This document shows, one piece after another, positions 1 through 7,617 of a stretch of DNA of 40,591 nucleotides. The translations under genes were made by a program, and so were the position numbers. Numbering within the stretch: the stretch's first letter is position 1; each line of letters begins with the position of its first letter. Under the pieces are notes generated by a model. It did not search any database. It was not told the DNA's origin and saw only the letters and a program-made list of their open reading frames with translations. This DNA is from an uncultured bacterium. Its GTDB lineage: Bacteria; Verrucomicrobiota; Lentisphaeria; Oligosphaerales; Oligosphaeraceae. The stretch lies in contig URJM01000011.1 in NCBI GenBank assembly GCA_900548225.1, forward strand, positions 1 through 40,591, read 5' to 3'.

Positions 1-80
1 CTGCCATTAAGATGTCCATGACACCGTTTTTTTCAACTGCGCCGTCAAGTTATGGGACGGCTGTGAAAGGAGAAAGGATA

Positions 81-105
81 GAACCACGAATGGACACCAA
101 TGGAC
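81..105 (-). repeat. Isolated copy of the 10-bp-unit repeat family
   Basis: The reverse complement of this 25-bp stretch matches array elements at 29955-29979 and 30055-30079 with a single mismatch (24 of 25 bases). It contains the same GTCCATT, GTGTCCATTCGTGG and TTC segments. It lies just upstream of the defence-like island and in the opposite orientation to the array before rpmH. The two sites are almost 30 kb apart, so this is a dispersed element in the genome and not a local slippage product. Confidence 0.8.
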
Positions 106-273
106 GTCATCTCATGTAACAACTTCATGGTTTTTCAGATGATATAGAATCAGACCCGCTGAGATTATGGGGTGAGACTCGCGGGTACGCCCCTCGGAAA
201 ACAACGCAGCCGCTACCGGATTACCCCGGAACAGAGAGGTGACTGATTGGCCGATGCCGTCCGGAGCCTGGAC

Positions 274-363
274 GGCAGCCACGACAGACAGGAAGTCGGA
301 GACAAAGGGAAGACGCCGCTGGAGGAGATTGCCTCGGGGAATATGCTATATTTGACAGGTAGC
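274..363 (+). repeat. Diverged direct repeat, copy 1 (before the helicase)
   Basis: This aligns with 3622-3712 at roughly 78 percent identity by eye, with a one-base gap. Shared blocks include CGGAGACAAAG, GACGCCG, GGAGATT and ATATGCTAT. A short upstream block (GTCCGGAGC near 259) is also shared with 3584, after which copy 2 carries about 20 extra bases. The two copies bracket the helicase gene. The TATGCTAT core could be a promoter -10 element. Confidence 0.6.
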
Positions 364-397
364 ATGGCAGCCAAAACTAAACAAAAGGATAGAAAGG

Positions 398-3300
398 ATG
401 GCGGATTTCGAGTTGATACATGGAATTTATGAAAGCGTGATCACGCACGCGTTGGAGGAACGGCTGAGCCGGATCTCCGACAGCTTTGAGGTGAAGAAAA
501 ATCAGCTGGATTCCGAGGAAAGTTCCTTCGCGTTGGCGCTTCATCTGACCAAACTGATCGCCAATTCGCTCGCAAGTATCAAAGGCGATGACAAGAAACA
601 GCGCCAGGCGCAATTCTGCAATCAGCTTCTGGAAGTGATCGGGCAGAACGATTCTTCGTTCCCCGTTGAGGCGGAAAAGATCGTCGAAGACCTGATGTAT
701 CTCTTGAAAATCCAGGATAAGGCTAAAAAACCGCTGCCCCGGCCCGATACGCCGCTTACCAACGCCGCCTTGTTTACTGGAACGGCCTCCGATCTCACGC
801 TGGAAAGCGAGCTCAAAAAAGAAATCCTGACCGCCGACAGCATCGACATCCTGTGTTCCTTCATCCGCTGGAGCGGTCTGCGTCTGCTGCTGCCTTACTT
901 GAAGGAGGCCACGGCGGACGGGAAAAAGCTCCGGATCATCACGACCAGTTACCTCGGCGCGACCGAACTGAAAGCGGTGGACGAATTGCAGAAACTCCCC
1001 AATTCCGAACTGCTGGTTTCCTACGATACGGAGCGCACCCGTCTCCACGCAAAAAGTTACATTTTCCACCGGGCAAACGGCTTTGGGACCGCCTATATCG
1101 GCTCCTCCAACATCTCGAAGCCGGCACTCACCAGCGGACTGGAATGGAACCTCAAGATCAGCCAGTTCGAGTCGCCGTACCTGTGGGACAAGGTCTGTGC
1201 CACGTTTGAGACCTATCAGAACACGTCGGAGTTCTCCCGTTACGACGAAAGTTCCCGCGAAAAGCTCGCTAAGGCGCTGACACACGAAGCGGGCGGCGAT
1301 CGGGAAGAAGACAATGCTATGGTGTTCATGGACGTGACGCCGTACCCATATCAGGAGGAGATTCTCGACAAGGTCCGCGCCGAACGGGAGATTCACGGCC
1401 GCAAAAAGAATTTGGTGGTCGCCGCCACCGGCACGGGCAAAACGGTCATCGCCGCGTTTGATTTCAAGCGGGTGTTGAAAGAGATTCCGAATGCCAAGTT
1501 CCTATTTGTCGTCCATCGGGAGGAGATTCTGACCAAGAGTCGGATGACCTTCCGGCACATTCTGCGCGACCAGAATTTCGGTGAACTGCTGGTCGGCCAT
1601 TACAAACCGGAAAGTCTGGAGCGACTTTTTTGTTCGATTCAGAGCCTCAACTCCAACGATCTCTGCCGGAAGCTGCCCGCCGATTATTACGACTACATCG
1701 TCATCGACGAATTCCACCACGCGGCGGCGAAAGGCTATCAGGAACTGCTGGAGCATTTCACGCCGAAATATCTGCTGGCGCTGACCGCCACCCCGGAACG
1801 TCATGACGGAATGGATATTCTGAAGTATTTCGACAATCATATCGCGGCGGAGATTCGGCTACCAGATGCCATCAACAAGAAACTGCTGTCACCGTTCCAG
1901 TATTTCGGGATCAGCGACTGCGTAGATTTGAGCTCGCTCCGGTGGACCAACGGCGGATACGATAAAACGCAGCTGAACAACATCTTTAACGGCAACGTCC
2001 AGCGGGCGTTCCTTGTTCTGCAGAAGATGCACGAGATTCTGCTGGATATCGCACAATGCCGGGCGCTGTGCTTCTGCGTGAGTCAGGACCACGCGGAATA
2101 TATGAATGCGTTTTTCAACGAACATGGTGTCCATTCGGCCGTGCTGACTGCCCATTCTCTGTCCTCGGAACGGGATACCGTCCAGCAGCGACTGCGCCAG
2201 CGGGAAATCAACGTGATCTGCGTCGTGGACCTCTACAACGAAGGTGTGGACATCCCGGAAATCGACACGGTTCTGTTCCTGCGTCCTACTGAAAGTTTGA
2301 CCGTGTTTCTGCAGCAGCTGGGGCGCGGATTGCGTCTATGTGATGACAAGGAGTGCCTGACGGTGCTGGACTTCGTCGGTAATGCCCACCGGAACTTCAA
2401 CTTCGAATACCGTTTCCGGGCGATGCTGGGCGCTTCCGGACAAAATGTAGCGGACGAACTGGGACACGGGTTCCCGCATCTTCCGGCAGGGTGCCATATC
2501 GAACTGGAAAAAGAAGCGCAGGAGCGGATTCTGGCCAACATCAAGAGTAGTATCAGTAACGGACGACAGAATATGATCGTCAGCCGGATCGCCACCTTTG
2601 AAAGCGAGTCCGGTATAAAATTAACGCTGGCGAATTTCCTGGACTACCATCATCTGCGCCCGACGACGATCTATCAGAAAGCGCTGTTCTCCCGGCTCTG
2701 CCAGAAAGCGAATCTGCGCGAGAATTTCACGATCCCGGACGAGGACCGTTTGCGGAAAGGATTGCTGCGGATTTGTCACATGAACTCGGCGTATCAGCTG
2801 AAAACCATGCAGGAATTATTGCGCGCTCCGGAGGCAAGATTGCAAAGGCTTTCCGATGATGAAACGAAACTGCTCACCATGCTCCACTTCAGTCTGTGGA
2901 CAGGAAGCTCCGAAATCAAATCCCTGCCAGAAAGCATCGCACAACTGAAAGCGAATGGTCCCGCCTATGACGAGCTGCTGGCGCTGGTGGATTATCTGTA
3001 TGAAAACACCGATCTGGTCACGGTGAAACCGGAGCTGCCGTTTGACTGTCCGCTGGAACTTCATGCCAACTACACCCGTGACGAGATCCTGACGGCGCTG
3101 GGCAATTGGAAACTGGGCAGCACTCCGGAAATGCGGGAGGGCGTGAAATATCTGCCGGAGATCAATACGGATATTTTCATGGTGACGCTGAACAAGTCCG
3201 AAAAGCAGTATTCGCCGACGACCATGTATTTGGACTACGCTATCAGCGACGACTTGTTCCATTGGCAGTCGCAGAGTACCACCAGCGTGGAATCACCCAC

Positions 3301-3511
3301 CGGCCAACGCTACATCAAGGGAACCGGGACGATTCTGCTATTTGTCCGCGAAAACAGGAATAGCGACGGCATCGCTTCCAGCTATTGCTTCCTCGGTCCG
3401 GCGGATTGTGTTTCCCACAACGGTAGCAAGCCAATCAACGTGACCTGGCATCTACACTACAAGATGCCTGCGCGCCTCTGCCGCATGACTGAGCGCATGG
3501 CGGTCGCGTAG
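398..3511 (+). CDS. PLD-nuclease / DEAD-box helicase with DUF3427-type C-terminus
   Basis: A 1037-residue fusion protein. The N-terminal part holds a phospholipase D-like nuclease module with an HxK motif at H217-K219, followed by GSSN. The middle is a superfamily II helicase core: Walker A GTGKT at 345-349, a DEFH Walker B box at 437-440 and motif VI QQLGRGLR at 639-646. The C-terminal ~350 residues fit the DUF3427 region seen in this family. Members are widespread in defence islands and are presumed to move on and cut nucleic acid, but the substrate is unknown. The start is supported by AAGGA eight bases upstream of the ATG. The gene stands alone, 555 bp ahead of the next gene. It sits between two diverged direct repeats (274-363 and 3622-3712), which suggests it is a separate module of the island. 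Confidence 0.88.
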   Translation: MADFELIHGIYESVITHALEERLSRISDSFEVKKNQLDSEESSFALALHLTKLIANSLASIKGDDKKQRQAQFCNQLLEVIGQNDSSFPVEAEKIVEDLMYLLKIQDKAKKPLPRPDTPLTNAALFTGTASDLTLESELKKEILTADSIDILCSFIRWSGLRLLLPYLKEATADGKKLRIITTSYLGATELKAVDELQKLPNSELLVSYDTERTRLHAKSYIFHRANGFGTAYIGSSNISKPALTSGLEWNLKISQFESPYLWDKVCATFETYQNTSEFSRYDESSREKLAKALTHEAGGDREEDNAMVFMDVTPYPYQEEILDKVRAEREIHGRKKNLVVAATGTGKTVIAAFDFKRVLKEIPNAKFLFVVHREEILTKSRMTFRHILRDQNFGELLVGHYKPESLERLFCSIQSLNSNDLCRKLPADYYDYIVIDEFHHAAAKGYQELLEHFTPKYLLALTATPERHDGMDILKYFDNHIAAEIRLPDAINKKLLSPFQYFGISDCVDLSSLRWTNGGYDKTQLNNIFNGNVQRAFLVLQKMHEILLDIAQCRALCFCVSQDHAEYMNAFFNEHGVHSAVLTAHSLSSERDTVQQRLRQREINVICVVDLYNEGVDIPEIDTVLFLRPTESLTVFLQQLGRGLRLCDDKECLTVLDFVGNAHRNFNFEYRFRAMLGASGQNVADELGHGFPHLPAGCHIELEKEAQERILANIKSSISNGRQNMIVSRIATFESESGIKLTLANFLDYHHLRPTTIYQKALFSRLCQKANLRENFTIPDEDRLRKGLLRICHMNSAYQLKTMQELLRAPEARLQRLSDDETKLLTMLHFSLWTGSSEIKSLPESIAQLKANGPAYDELLALVDYLYENTDLVTVKPELPFDCPLELHANYTRDEILTALGNWKLGSTPEMREGVKYLPEINTDIFMVTLNKSEKQYSPTTMYLDYAISDDLFHWQSQSTTSVESPTGQRYIKGTGTILLFVRENRNSDGIASSYCFLGPADCVSHNGSKPINVTWHLHYKMPARLCRMTERMAVA

Positions 3512-3621
3512 AGGGTATTTAACAAACATGGACATAATCAATTATCTATCCTGAATCAGTGGTTTTGTGAATTGTCCAGGATTGTCCGGAGCATAAACGG
3601 CTATTGTCCCATCGTCAATCT

Positions 3622-3712
3622 GGCAACCACGCCTGCCAGGATGCCGGAGACAAAGTAAATGACGCCGTTGGGGGAGATTATCTCTGGATATATGCTATGT
3701 TTGGCAAGTGAC
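3622..3712 (+). repeat. Diverged direct repeat, copy 2 (after the helicase)
   Basis: Partner of 274-363; see that entry for the shared blocks. Here the repeat is followed by about 200 bp without a recognisable gene and then by the Nudix fragment. It is not placed directly ahead of a start codon. If it was once a promoter for the next gene, later insertions have moved it away. Confidence 0.6.
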
Positions 3713-3918
3713 GTAACACGCTCCGGGTGAATGCAGACCATCTTTTTTGTCGGATGACATAATATCCTGTATTCCAGAAAGTTGTCATACCATGACGACT
3801 TTCAATCAATCTTTACGGATTCAGGAAAGAGAAAGAACCGCACTACGCCACGGCGAAAGCAGTGGAACAGAATGCCGTTCTGCGGAACAGCTATTATTTC
3901 CATGGAGTTGGACGGTAG

Positions 3919-4056
3919 ATGCAGACTACCCTTTGCGACATGTGCATGATTGAGGATTTGGCGACTGGCCGTATCCTTGTGCAGCACCGCCTTCCGAAGG
4001 CGACAAACCCGTGGTGCGGGCTGACATTCCCGTTCTTCTTCGTCTCTCCAGATTAA
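3919..4056 (+). pseudogene. Truncated duplicate of the Nudix hydrolase start
   Basis: A 45-codon open frame (ATG 3919, TAA 4054-4056). Its first ~38 residues are nearly identical to the N-terminus of the intact Nudix protein encoded from 6954, and it then runs into unrelated sequence exactly where the Nudix box should begin (after GLTFP). At DNA level, 3928-4025 matches 6963-7060 with one mismatch (position 3937), including 88 bp of perfect identity. The product lacks every catalytic residue. The stop lies only 10 bp before the AlbA_2 start, so translation of the fragment could feed ribosomes into the next gene. The near identity argues for a recent duplication. Confidence 0.88.
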
Positions 4057-4066
4057 GAACAACGCC

Positions 4067-5620
4067 ATGAAAACGATGCAAAAGCACATAGAAACCATCC
4101 AGAGCCTCCTGGAATATCCACGGGAGCAGGAGTGGATTGAATTCAAGGCCAATTGGTTTGAGCCGAATCAGCTTGGGGAATACATCTCCGCCTTGGCGAA
4201 CTCCGCCGCATTCCACGGGCATGACTTTGGATATCTGGCCTGGGACATTGACAATGACAGCCATGCCATCATAGGCACGGATTTCGACCCGACAATCGAT
4301 GTGAAGCGTGAGCCGCTGAAACATTTTCTAGCACGGCAGCTGTCCCCAGACACCGCCTTTGCCTTCCACGAGGTCGAGATGGAAGGCAAGCGTATCGTCC
4401 TGCTGGAAATCGCGGCGGCAAAGGCAGTCCCGACCGCTTTTGCGAATGTTCGCTATTTCCGCATCGGCTCTAGCAAGGTAGTCCTTACGAAGTACCCCGA
4501 ACGGGAATCGGAACTGTTTCAAATACTGCGCAATGGGCCTCCGACGCTCTCCAATACCGAGGCAACAAGGCAGGATCTTACGTTTGACAAGCTCTTCGTC
4601 TATTACGCCTCCAAGGGAATCACTCTGAACAAACGCACCTTCAAGCGAAACCTTGGCTTCCTAATGCCCGACGGCAAATACAACCTGCTGGCGCAACTGC
4701 TTTCCGACGACAGCGGAATCAACATCAGGTTTGCCATGTTCAACGGCAAGGACAAGGCATCCACGATGTACTCTGTCCGCGAACTTGGCAGCACTTGTCT
4801 GCTTTACTCCCTGGACAAAGCCATTGAAATCGGCGATGTGCTGAACATCCCGCAGGCAGACGAGCGCAATCGCGTCATCGAGAGGAAGGAAGTCCCGCTG
4901 TTCAACGCCGACGCCTACAGGGAGGCGGTCATCAACGCCTTTGTCCACAACCGCTGGACGGATCTCAACTCGCCGATGTTCTGCGCCTACAGCGACCGTG
5001 TGGAAATCCTCTCGCACGGGGCGCTGCCTCCCAAGCAGACCGTAAAAGGGTTCTTTGAAGGCGTCTCTGTGCCAGTCAATCCGGATCTTTCGACCATCTT
5101 CCTGCAATTGCACATCAGCGAGCGAACTGGCCGTGGAGTCCCGAAAATCATCAACGCCTACGACAGGGGAATCTTTGAATTTGGAGAGAACACCATTTCC
5201 GTAATCCTCCCATATAACCGACTTGAAGTCGAGGCACAAACACCCCCAGTCGATACCCCAGTCGATACCCCAGTCGATACCCCAGTCGATACCCCAGTCA
5301 ATGCACAAGTCGGGGACCTTACCCCCCAAGTCAAGGGTGCTACCCCCCAAGTCAAGGGTGCTACCCCCCAAGTCGATGCTGACAAAGGCATTTTCAAACG
5401 GACGAAGAAAAGGCTCTCAACTCAGCACCTTCAGTCTGACATTCTAGATTTTTGCGCCATTCCTCGTTCAGTTGCTGAAATAATGACGCATTTATCCCTA
5501 AAAAACAGGAAAGATGTTCGTGAAAGATGCATTTCGCCACTTATTGAGCAAGGTCGTCTGGCAATGACGATTCCGCAAAGTCCCAATAGCCGTTTTCAGA
5601 AATACATAACGATTAAATAG
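4067..5620 (+). CDS. Schlafen AlbA_2 domain / divergent ATPase regulator
   Basis: A 517-residue protein of the family often labelled putative transcriptional regulator or RecG-like. An AlbA_2 (Schlafen AAA_4) domain covers roughly residues 15-130, with EWIEFK followed by ALANS. A histidine-kinase-type ATPase fold follows: EAVINAFVHNRW at 286-297 and ERTGRGVPK near 352-360. A linker from residue 394 is built of four PVDT units plus TPQVKGA units. The C-terminal ~65 residues look like a winged helix. The family's function is not settled; members occur in defence and regulatory contexts. The upstream region lacks a strong Shine-Dalgarno, so expression may depend on coupling with the 45-codon Nudix fragment ending 10 bp before. 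Its stop is 21 bp before vsr, consistent with an operon AlbA_2-vsr-HNH-Nudix. Confidence 0.82.
   Translation: MKTMQKHIETIQSLLEYPREQEWIEFKANWFEPNQLGEYISALANSAAFHGHDFGYLAWDIDNDSHAIIGTDFDPTIDVKREPLKHFLARQLSPDTAFAFHEVEMEGKRIVLLEIAAAKAVPTAFANVRYFRIGSSKVVLTKYPERESELFQILRNGPPTLSNTEATRQDLTFDKLFVYYASKGITLNKRTFKRNLGFLMPDGKYNLLAQLLSDDSGINIRFAMFNGKDKASTMYSVRELGSTCLLYSLDKAIEIGDVLNIPQADERNRVIERKEVPLFNADAYREAVINAFVHNRWTDLNSPMFCAYSDRVEILSHGALPPKQTVKGFFEGVSVPVNPDLSTIFLQLHISERTGRGVPKIINAYDRGIFEFGENTISVILPYNRLEVEAQTPPVDTPVDTPVDTPVDTPVNAQVGDLTPQVKGATPQVKGATPQVDADKGIFKRTKKRLSTQHLQSDILDFCAIPRSVAEIMTHLSLKNRKDVRERCISPLIEQGRLAMTIPQSPNSRFQKYITIK
5246..5300 (+). repeat. 12-bp tandem repeat inside the AlbA_2 gene
   Basis: Four perfect copies of CCAGTCGATACC (5246-5293) and a partial fifth encode PVDT units. 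The unit length is a multiple of three, so copy changes keep the frame. The repeat lies in the linker between the ATPase-like domain and the C-terminal winged helix. Confidence 0.92.
5321..5377 (+). repeat. 21-bp tandem repeat inside the AlbA_2 gene
   Basis: Two full 21-bp units (5321-5341 and 5342-5362) encode TPQVKGA and are followed by a partial third. They continue the low-complexity linker 20 bp downstream of the 12-bp repeat. Again the length keeps the reading frame. Confidence 0.9.
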
Positions 5621-5641
5621 GCAGGTTGGCCAAAGAATCTA

Positions 5642-6061
5642 ATGGACACCCTTTCCCCAGAACAGCGCAGCGAGGTGATGAGCCGGATTCGGTCGAAGGA
5701 CACGAAGCCGGAGATGGTCGTGCGCCGTCACCTGCATGCACTGGGGTTCCGCTACCGTCTGCATTCGTCCAAACTGCCGGGGCATCCCGACATCGTGCTT
5801 CCAAAGTGGCACACGGTCATTTTTGTCAACGGCTGCTTCTGGCATCGGCACGAAGGGTGCAAGACGGCGACAATGCCCAAGTCCAACGTGGAGTTCTGGC
5901 AGGCCAAGTTCGACCGCAATGTTGCACGGGACAAGAAGGAACACGCCGCGCTGGAGGCGGCAGGCTGGCATGTGATTGTGATTTGGGAATGCGAAGTGAA
6001 GAAGCGGTTGGACAGGTTACCCTTCATAATCAGAAATCAGGAGTTAGAAGATGAAGGCTGA
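5642..6061 (+). CDS. vsr: Very-short-patch mismatch endonuclease Vsr
   Basis: A 139-residue protein of normal Vsr length. It starts with the family's typical N-terminus (SPEQRSEVMSRIRSKDTKPE) and carries E24, D50 in GHPDIVL, and the cluster C65-FW-H68-R-H70-EG-C73, which supplies catalytic and zinc ligands. Vsr nicks DNA at T:G mismatches arising from 5-methylcytosine deamination and normally accompanies a C5-cytosine methyltransferase. No such methyltransferase is present in this window. Vsr-fold nucleases also occur as effector nucleases in defence loci. The gene overlaps the following HNH gene by 11 bp, so the two are probably translated together. Confidence 0.93.
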   Translation: MDTLSPEQRSEVMSRIRSKDTKPEMVVRRHLHALGFRYRLHSSKLPGHPDIVLPKWHTVIFVNGCFWHRHEGCKTATMPKSNVEFWQAKFDRNVARDKKEHAALEAAGWHVIVIWECEVKKRLDRLPFIIRNQELEDEG

Positions 6062-6935
6062 AAAACTGAATGGCACGGCAAAAGACTTTCTTCTCTATGC
6101 CCAGGCACAGTCCGCGCCTGGGAGCAATGCCCCGCCTTCATACGTCATAGGTTTGGAGCGACTCAATGGCATACTGAAAGAGAAGACCTCCCTTCTCTCC
6201 GCCAGTGAAACCCTCTGGGACATAACCGACGCAGAAAGACTCAATGCGCTCTACCACGCTGTTCTGACTGCACAGGACGAAGGGCGCGAGGGACGGGGCT
6301 TCTTTGCCGGAACGGTCAGTCCAAGCTACTATCTCAAGCACTTCTACTCGGCGGCAATAAGAAAACTGGCTGAATTCCAGCTTGTCCATGCACGTCGAGA
6401 CCGTATGCTGGAGATGGCTGCGACAGCCACCGATGCCGCCCATCTGGCCTCGCATCTCGCCAGAATCCCGCTTACGGCAAGCAATCTCTACTGGGAGGAT
6501 GGCATAGAGGTCAATTCCCTCACGGGCAGGGAGAGGCTTGCGACAATCAAGGTGCGAGAGAACCAGTATGTCTTCCGCGAGATGATGCTCCGCAACTTCG
6601 ACTTCAAATGCTGCCTCTGCGGCCTTTCTGTGGTCGAGACGCTCCGCGCCAGTCACATCAGCGGCTGGGCGGAGGACAAGGCGAACCGTCTCAACCCTAC
6701 GAATGGCCTTTGTCTTGCCGCGACCTACGATGCGGCGTTTGACAAGCACCTGATTTCGCTGGACGATGACTACCGCCTGATTCTTTCGCCATCCCTGCGG
6801 GAATACTACTCGAACAAGGCGTTCCAGGAGCAGTTCAAGGCCTTGGAGGGACGCAGAATCACAATGCCATCACGCTTCCTGCCCTCGCAGGTTTTTCTTG
6901 CAGGCCACAGGGAGAAAATGTGGAAGGCATCATGA
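6051..6935 (+). CDS. HNH endonuclease (HNH_2 type)
   Basis: A 294-residue protein, probably a restriction-type nuclease. The C-terminal third holds the HNH core: C187-C-L-C190-G, the A-S-H202 strand motif, N218 in NGLCL, and T-Y226-DAAFDKHLI. In many HNH_2 proteins the position of Y226 is a histidine (HDAAFD or similar), so one metal ligand may be altered. The N-terminal ~180 residues are helical-looking with no motif I recognise and may bind DNA. The ATG at 6051 overlaps the end of vsr, and the stop is 18 bp before the Nudix start. Joint placement with Vsr suggests a two-nuclease module. Confidence 0.82.
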   Translation: MKAEKLNGTAKDFLLYAQAQSAPGSNAPPSYVIGLERLNGILKEKTSLLSASETLWDITDAERLNALYHAVLTAQDEGREGRGFFAGTVSPSYYLKHFYSAAIRKLAEFQLVHARRDRMLEMAATATDAAHLASHLARIPLTASNLYWEDGIEVNSLTGRERLATIKVRENQYVFREMMLRNFDFKCCLCGLSVVETLRASHISGWAEDKANRLNPTNGLCLAATYDAAFDKHLISLDDDYRLILSPSLREYYSNKAFQEQFKALEGRRITMPSRFLPSQVFLAGHREKMWKAS

Positions 6936-6953
6936 AGATGAAGAGCCTGGCCA

Positions 6954-7442
6954 ATGAACAACACCCTTTGCAACATGTGCATGATTGAGGATTTGGCGAC
7001 TGGCCGTATCCTTGTGCAGCACCGCCTTCCGAAGGCGACAAACCCGTGGTGCGGGCTGACGTTTCCCGGCGGGCATGTCGAGGCTGGCGAGTCCATCACA
7101 GCCAGCACTGTGCGCGAAATCCGTGAGGAGACGGGGCTGACGGTCGCGAACCTGCGGATGTGCGGGGTGGTTGAGTGGGAGACCATCGGCGAGCGGGCAA
7201 ACGGCTCCCCCGCCGAAGTCGAAGCCAACTCAAAATACATTGTCTTCATGTTCCGTACCAGCACCTTCACGGGGGAACTGAAATCCTCAACAGAGGGGTG
7301 CATGGAGTGGATGACGCTGGACGAGATGCGCAAAGGCGGTCTCGCCCCGCACATGGAGGAGTACATCCGCGTCCTGCTGGACGATGACGTGCCCCAGGCA
7401 TACGGCATCAGCGGAAAGGAACTTTTGACTGTAGTTCAATAA
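6954..7442 (+). CDS. Nudix hydrolase (MutT-like)
   Basis: A 162-residue Nudix-family protein with a perfect Nudix box, G40-x5-E46-x7-R54-E-I-R-E-E-T-G-L62, which binds the metal and cleaves nucleoside diphosphate linkages. MutT-like enzymes commonly act on 8-oxo-dGTP, but substrate cannot be read from the box alone. It is the last gene of the defence-like run, 18 bp after the HNH gene and without a clear Shine-Dalgarno. Its first ~100 bp (6963-7060) are duplicated almost perfectly at 3928-4025, ahead of the AlbA_2 gene. This intact copy is presumably the source or the original insertion target. Confidence 0.92.
   Translation: MNNTLCNMCMIEDLATGRILVQHRLPKATNPWCGLTFPGGHVEAGESITASTVREIREETGLTVANLRMCGVVEWETIGERANGSPAEVEANSKYIVFMFRTSTFTGELKSSTEGCMEWMTLDEMRKGGLAPHMEEYIRVLLDDDVPQAYGISGKELLTVVQ
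6963..7060 (+). repeat. Direct repeat partner of 3928-4025
   Basis: Differs from 3928-4025 at one position in 98. The offset between copies is 3035 bp. Homologous recombination between them would remove the AlbA_2, vsr and HNH genes and leave one intact Nudix gene. Confidence 0.95.
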
Positions 7443-7617
7443 GAAGTCACTGACTTCGCGGATTTCGAGGCTATTGCATCTCATCCCCCCTGCCACGCCG
7501 TATGCGTCAGCGGAGGAGGAGGTGGGTTCTTCCTCTTCACTCCATATATGGACGGCGGGGCGGGGTCCAACTCTTAGATTATGGACTTTGCCGGGATTGG
7601 AGTCGTATTTTTTGCAC

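Larger units (their letters stand above)
1..397. other. Non-coding leader of the accessory island
   Basis: I see no convincing gene here. The stretch holds one isolated copy of the repeat family that forms the array at 29859-30200 (positions 81-105). It also holds a diverged direct repeat (274-363) whose partner lies at 3622-3712. The helicase gene's ribosome binding site (AAGGA at 385-389) is at its end. The motif TATGCTATATTT inside the 274-363 repeat could supply a -10 element for the helicase gene, but no good -35 is visible. Confidence 0.5.
3512..4066. other. Intergenic region with repeat copy and Nudix gene fragment
   Basis: This 555-bp gap separates the helicase from the AlbA_2 gene. 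It holds copy 2 of the diverged repeat (3622-3712) and a truncated duplicate of the Nudix gene start (3919-4056). I see no other gene and no clear terminator. The patchwork of duplicated pieces suggests a junction created by recombination, not an ordinary promoter region. Confidence 0.6.

Noticed and set aside
155..200. Possible thiamine riboswitch because of CTGAGA
   Set aside because: Only the short CTGAG word is present; the conserved ACCTGAT-type partner block and a thiamine gene are missing.
7474..7617. N-terminal extension of BioG from a TTG start
   Set aside because: The added 48 residues are low in family likeness; the usual BioG length begins near ATG 7618.
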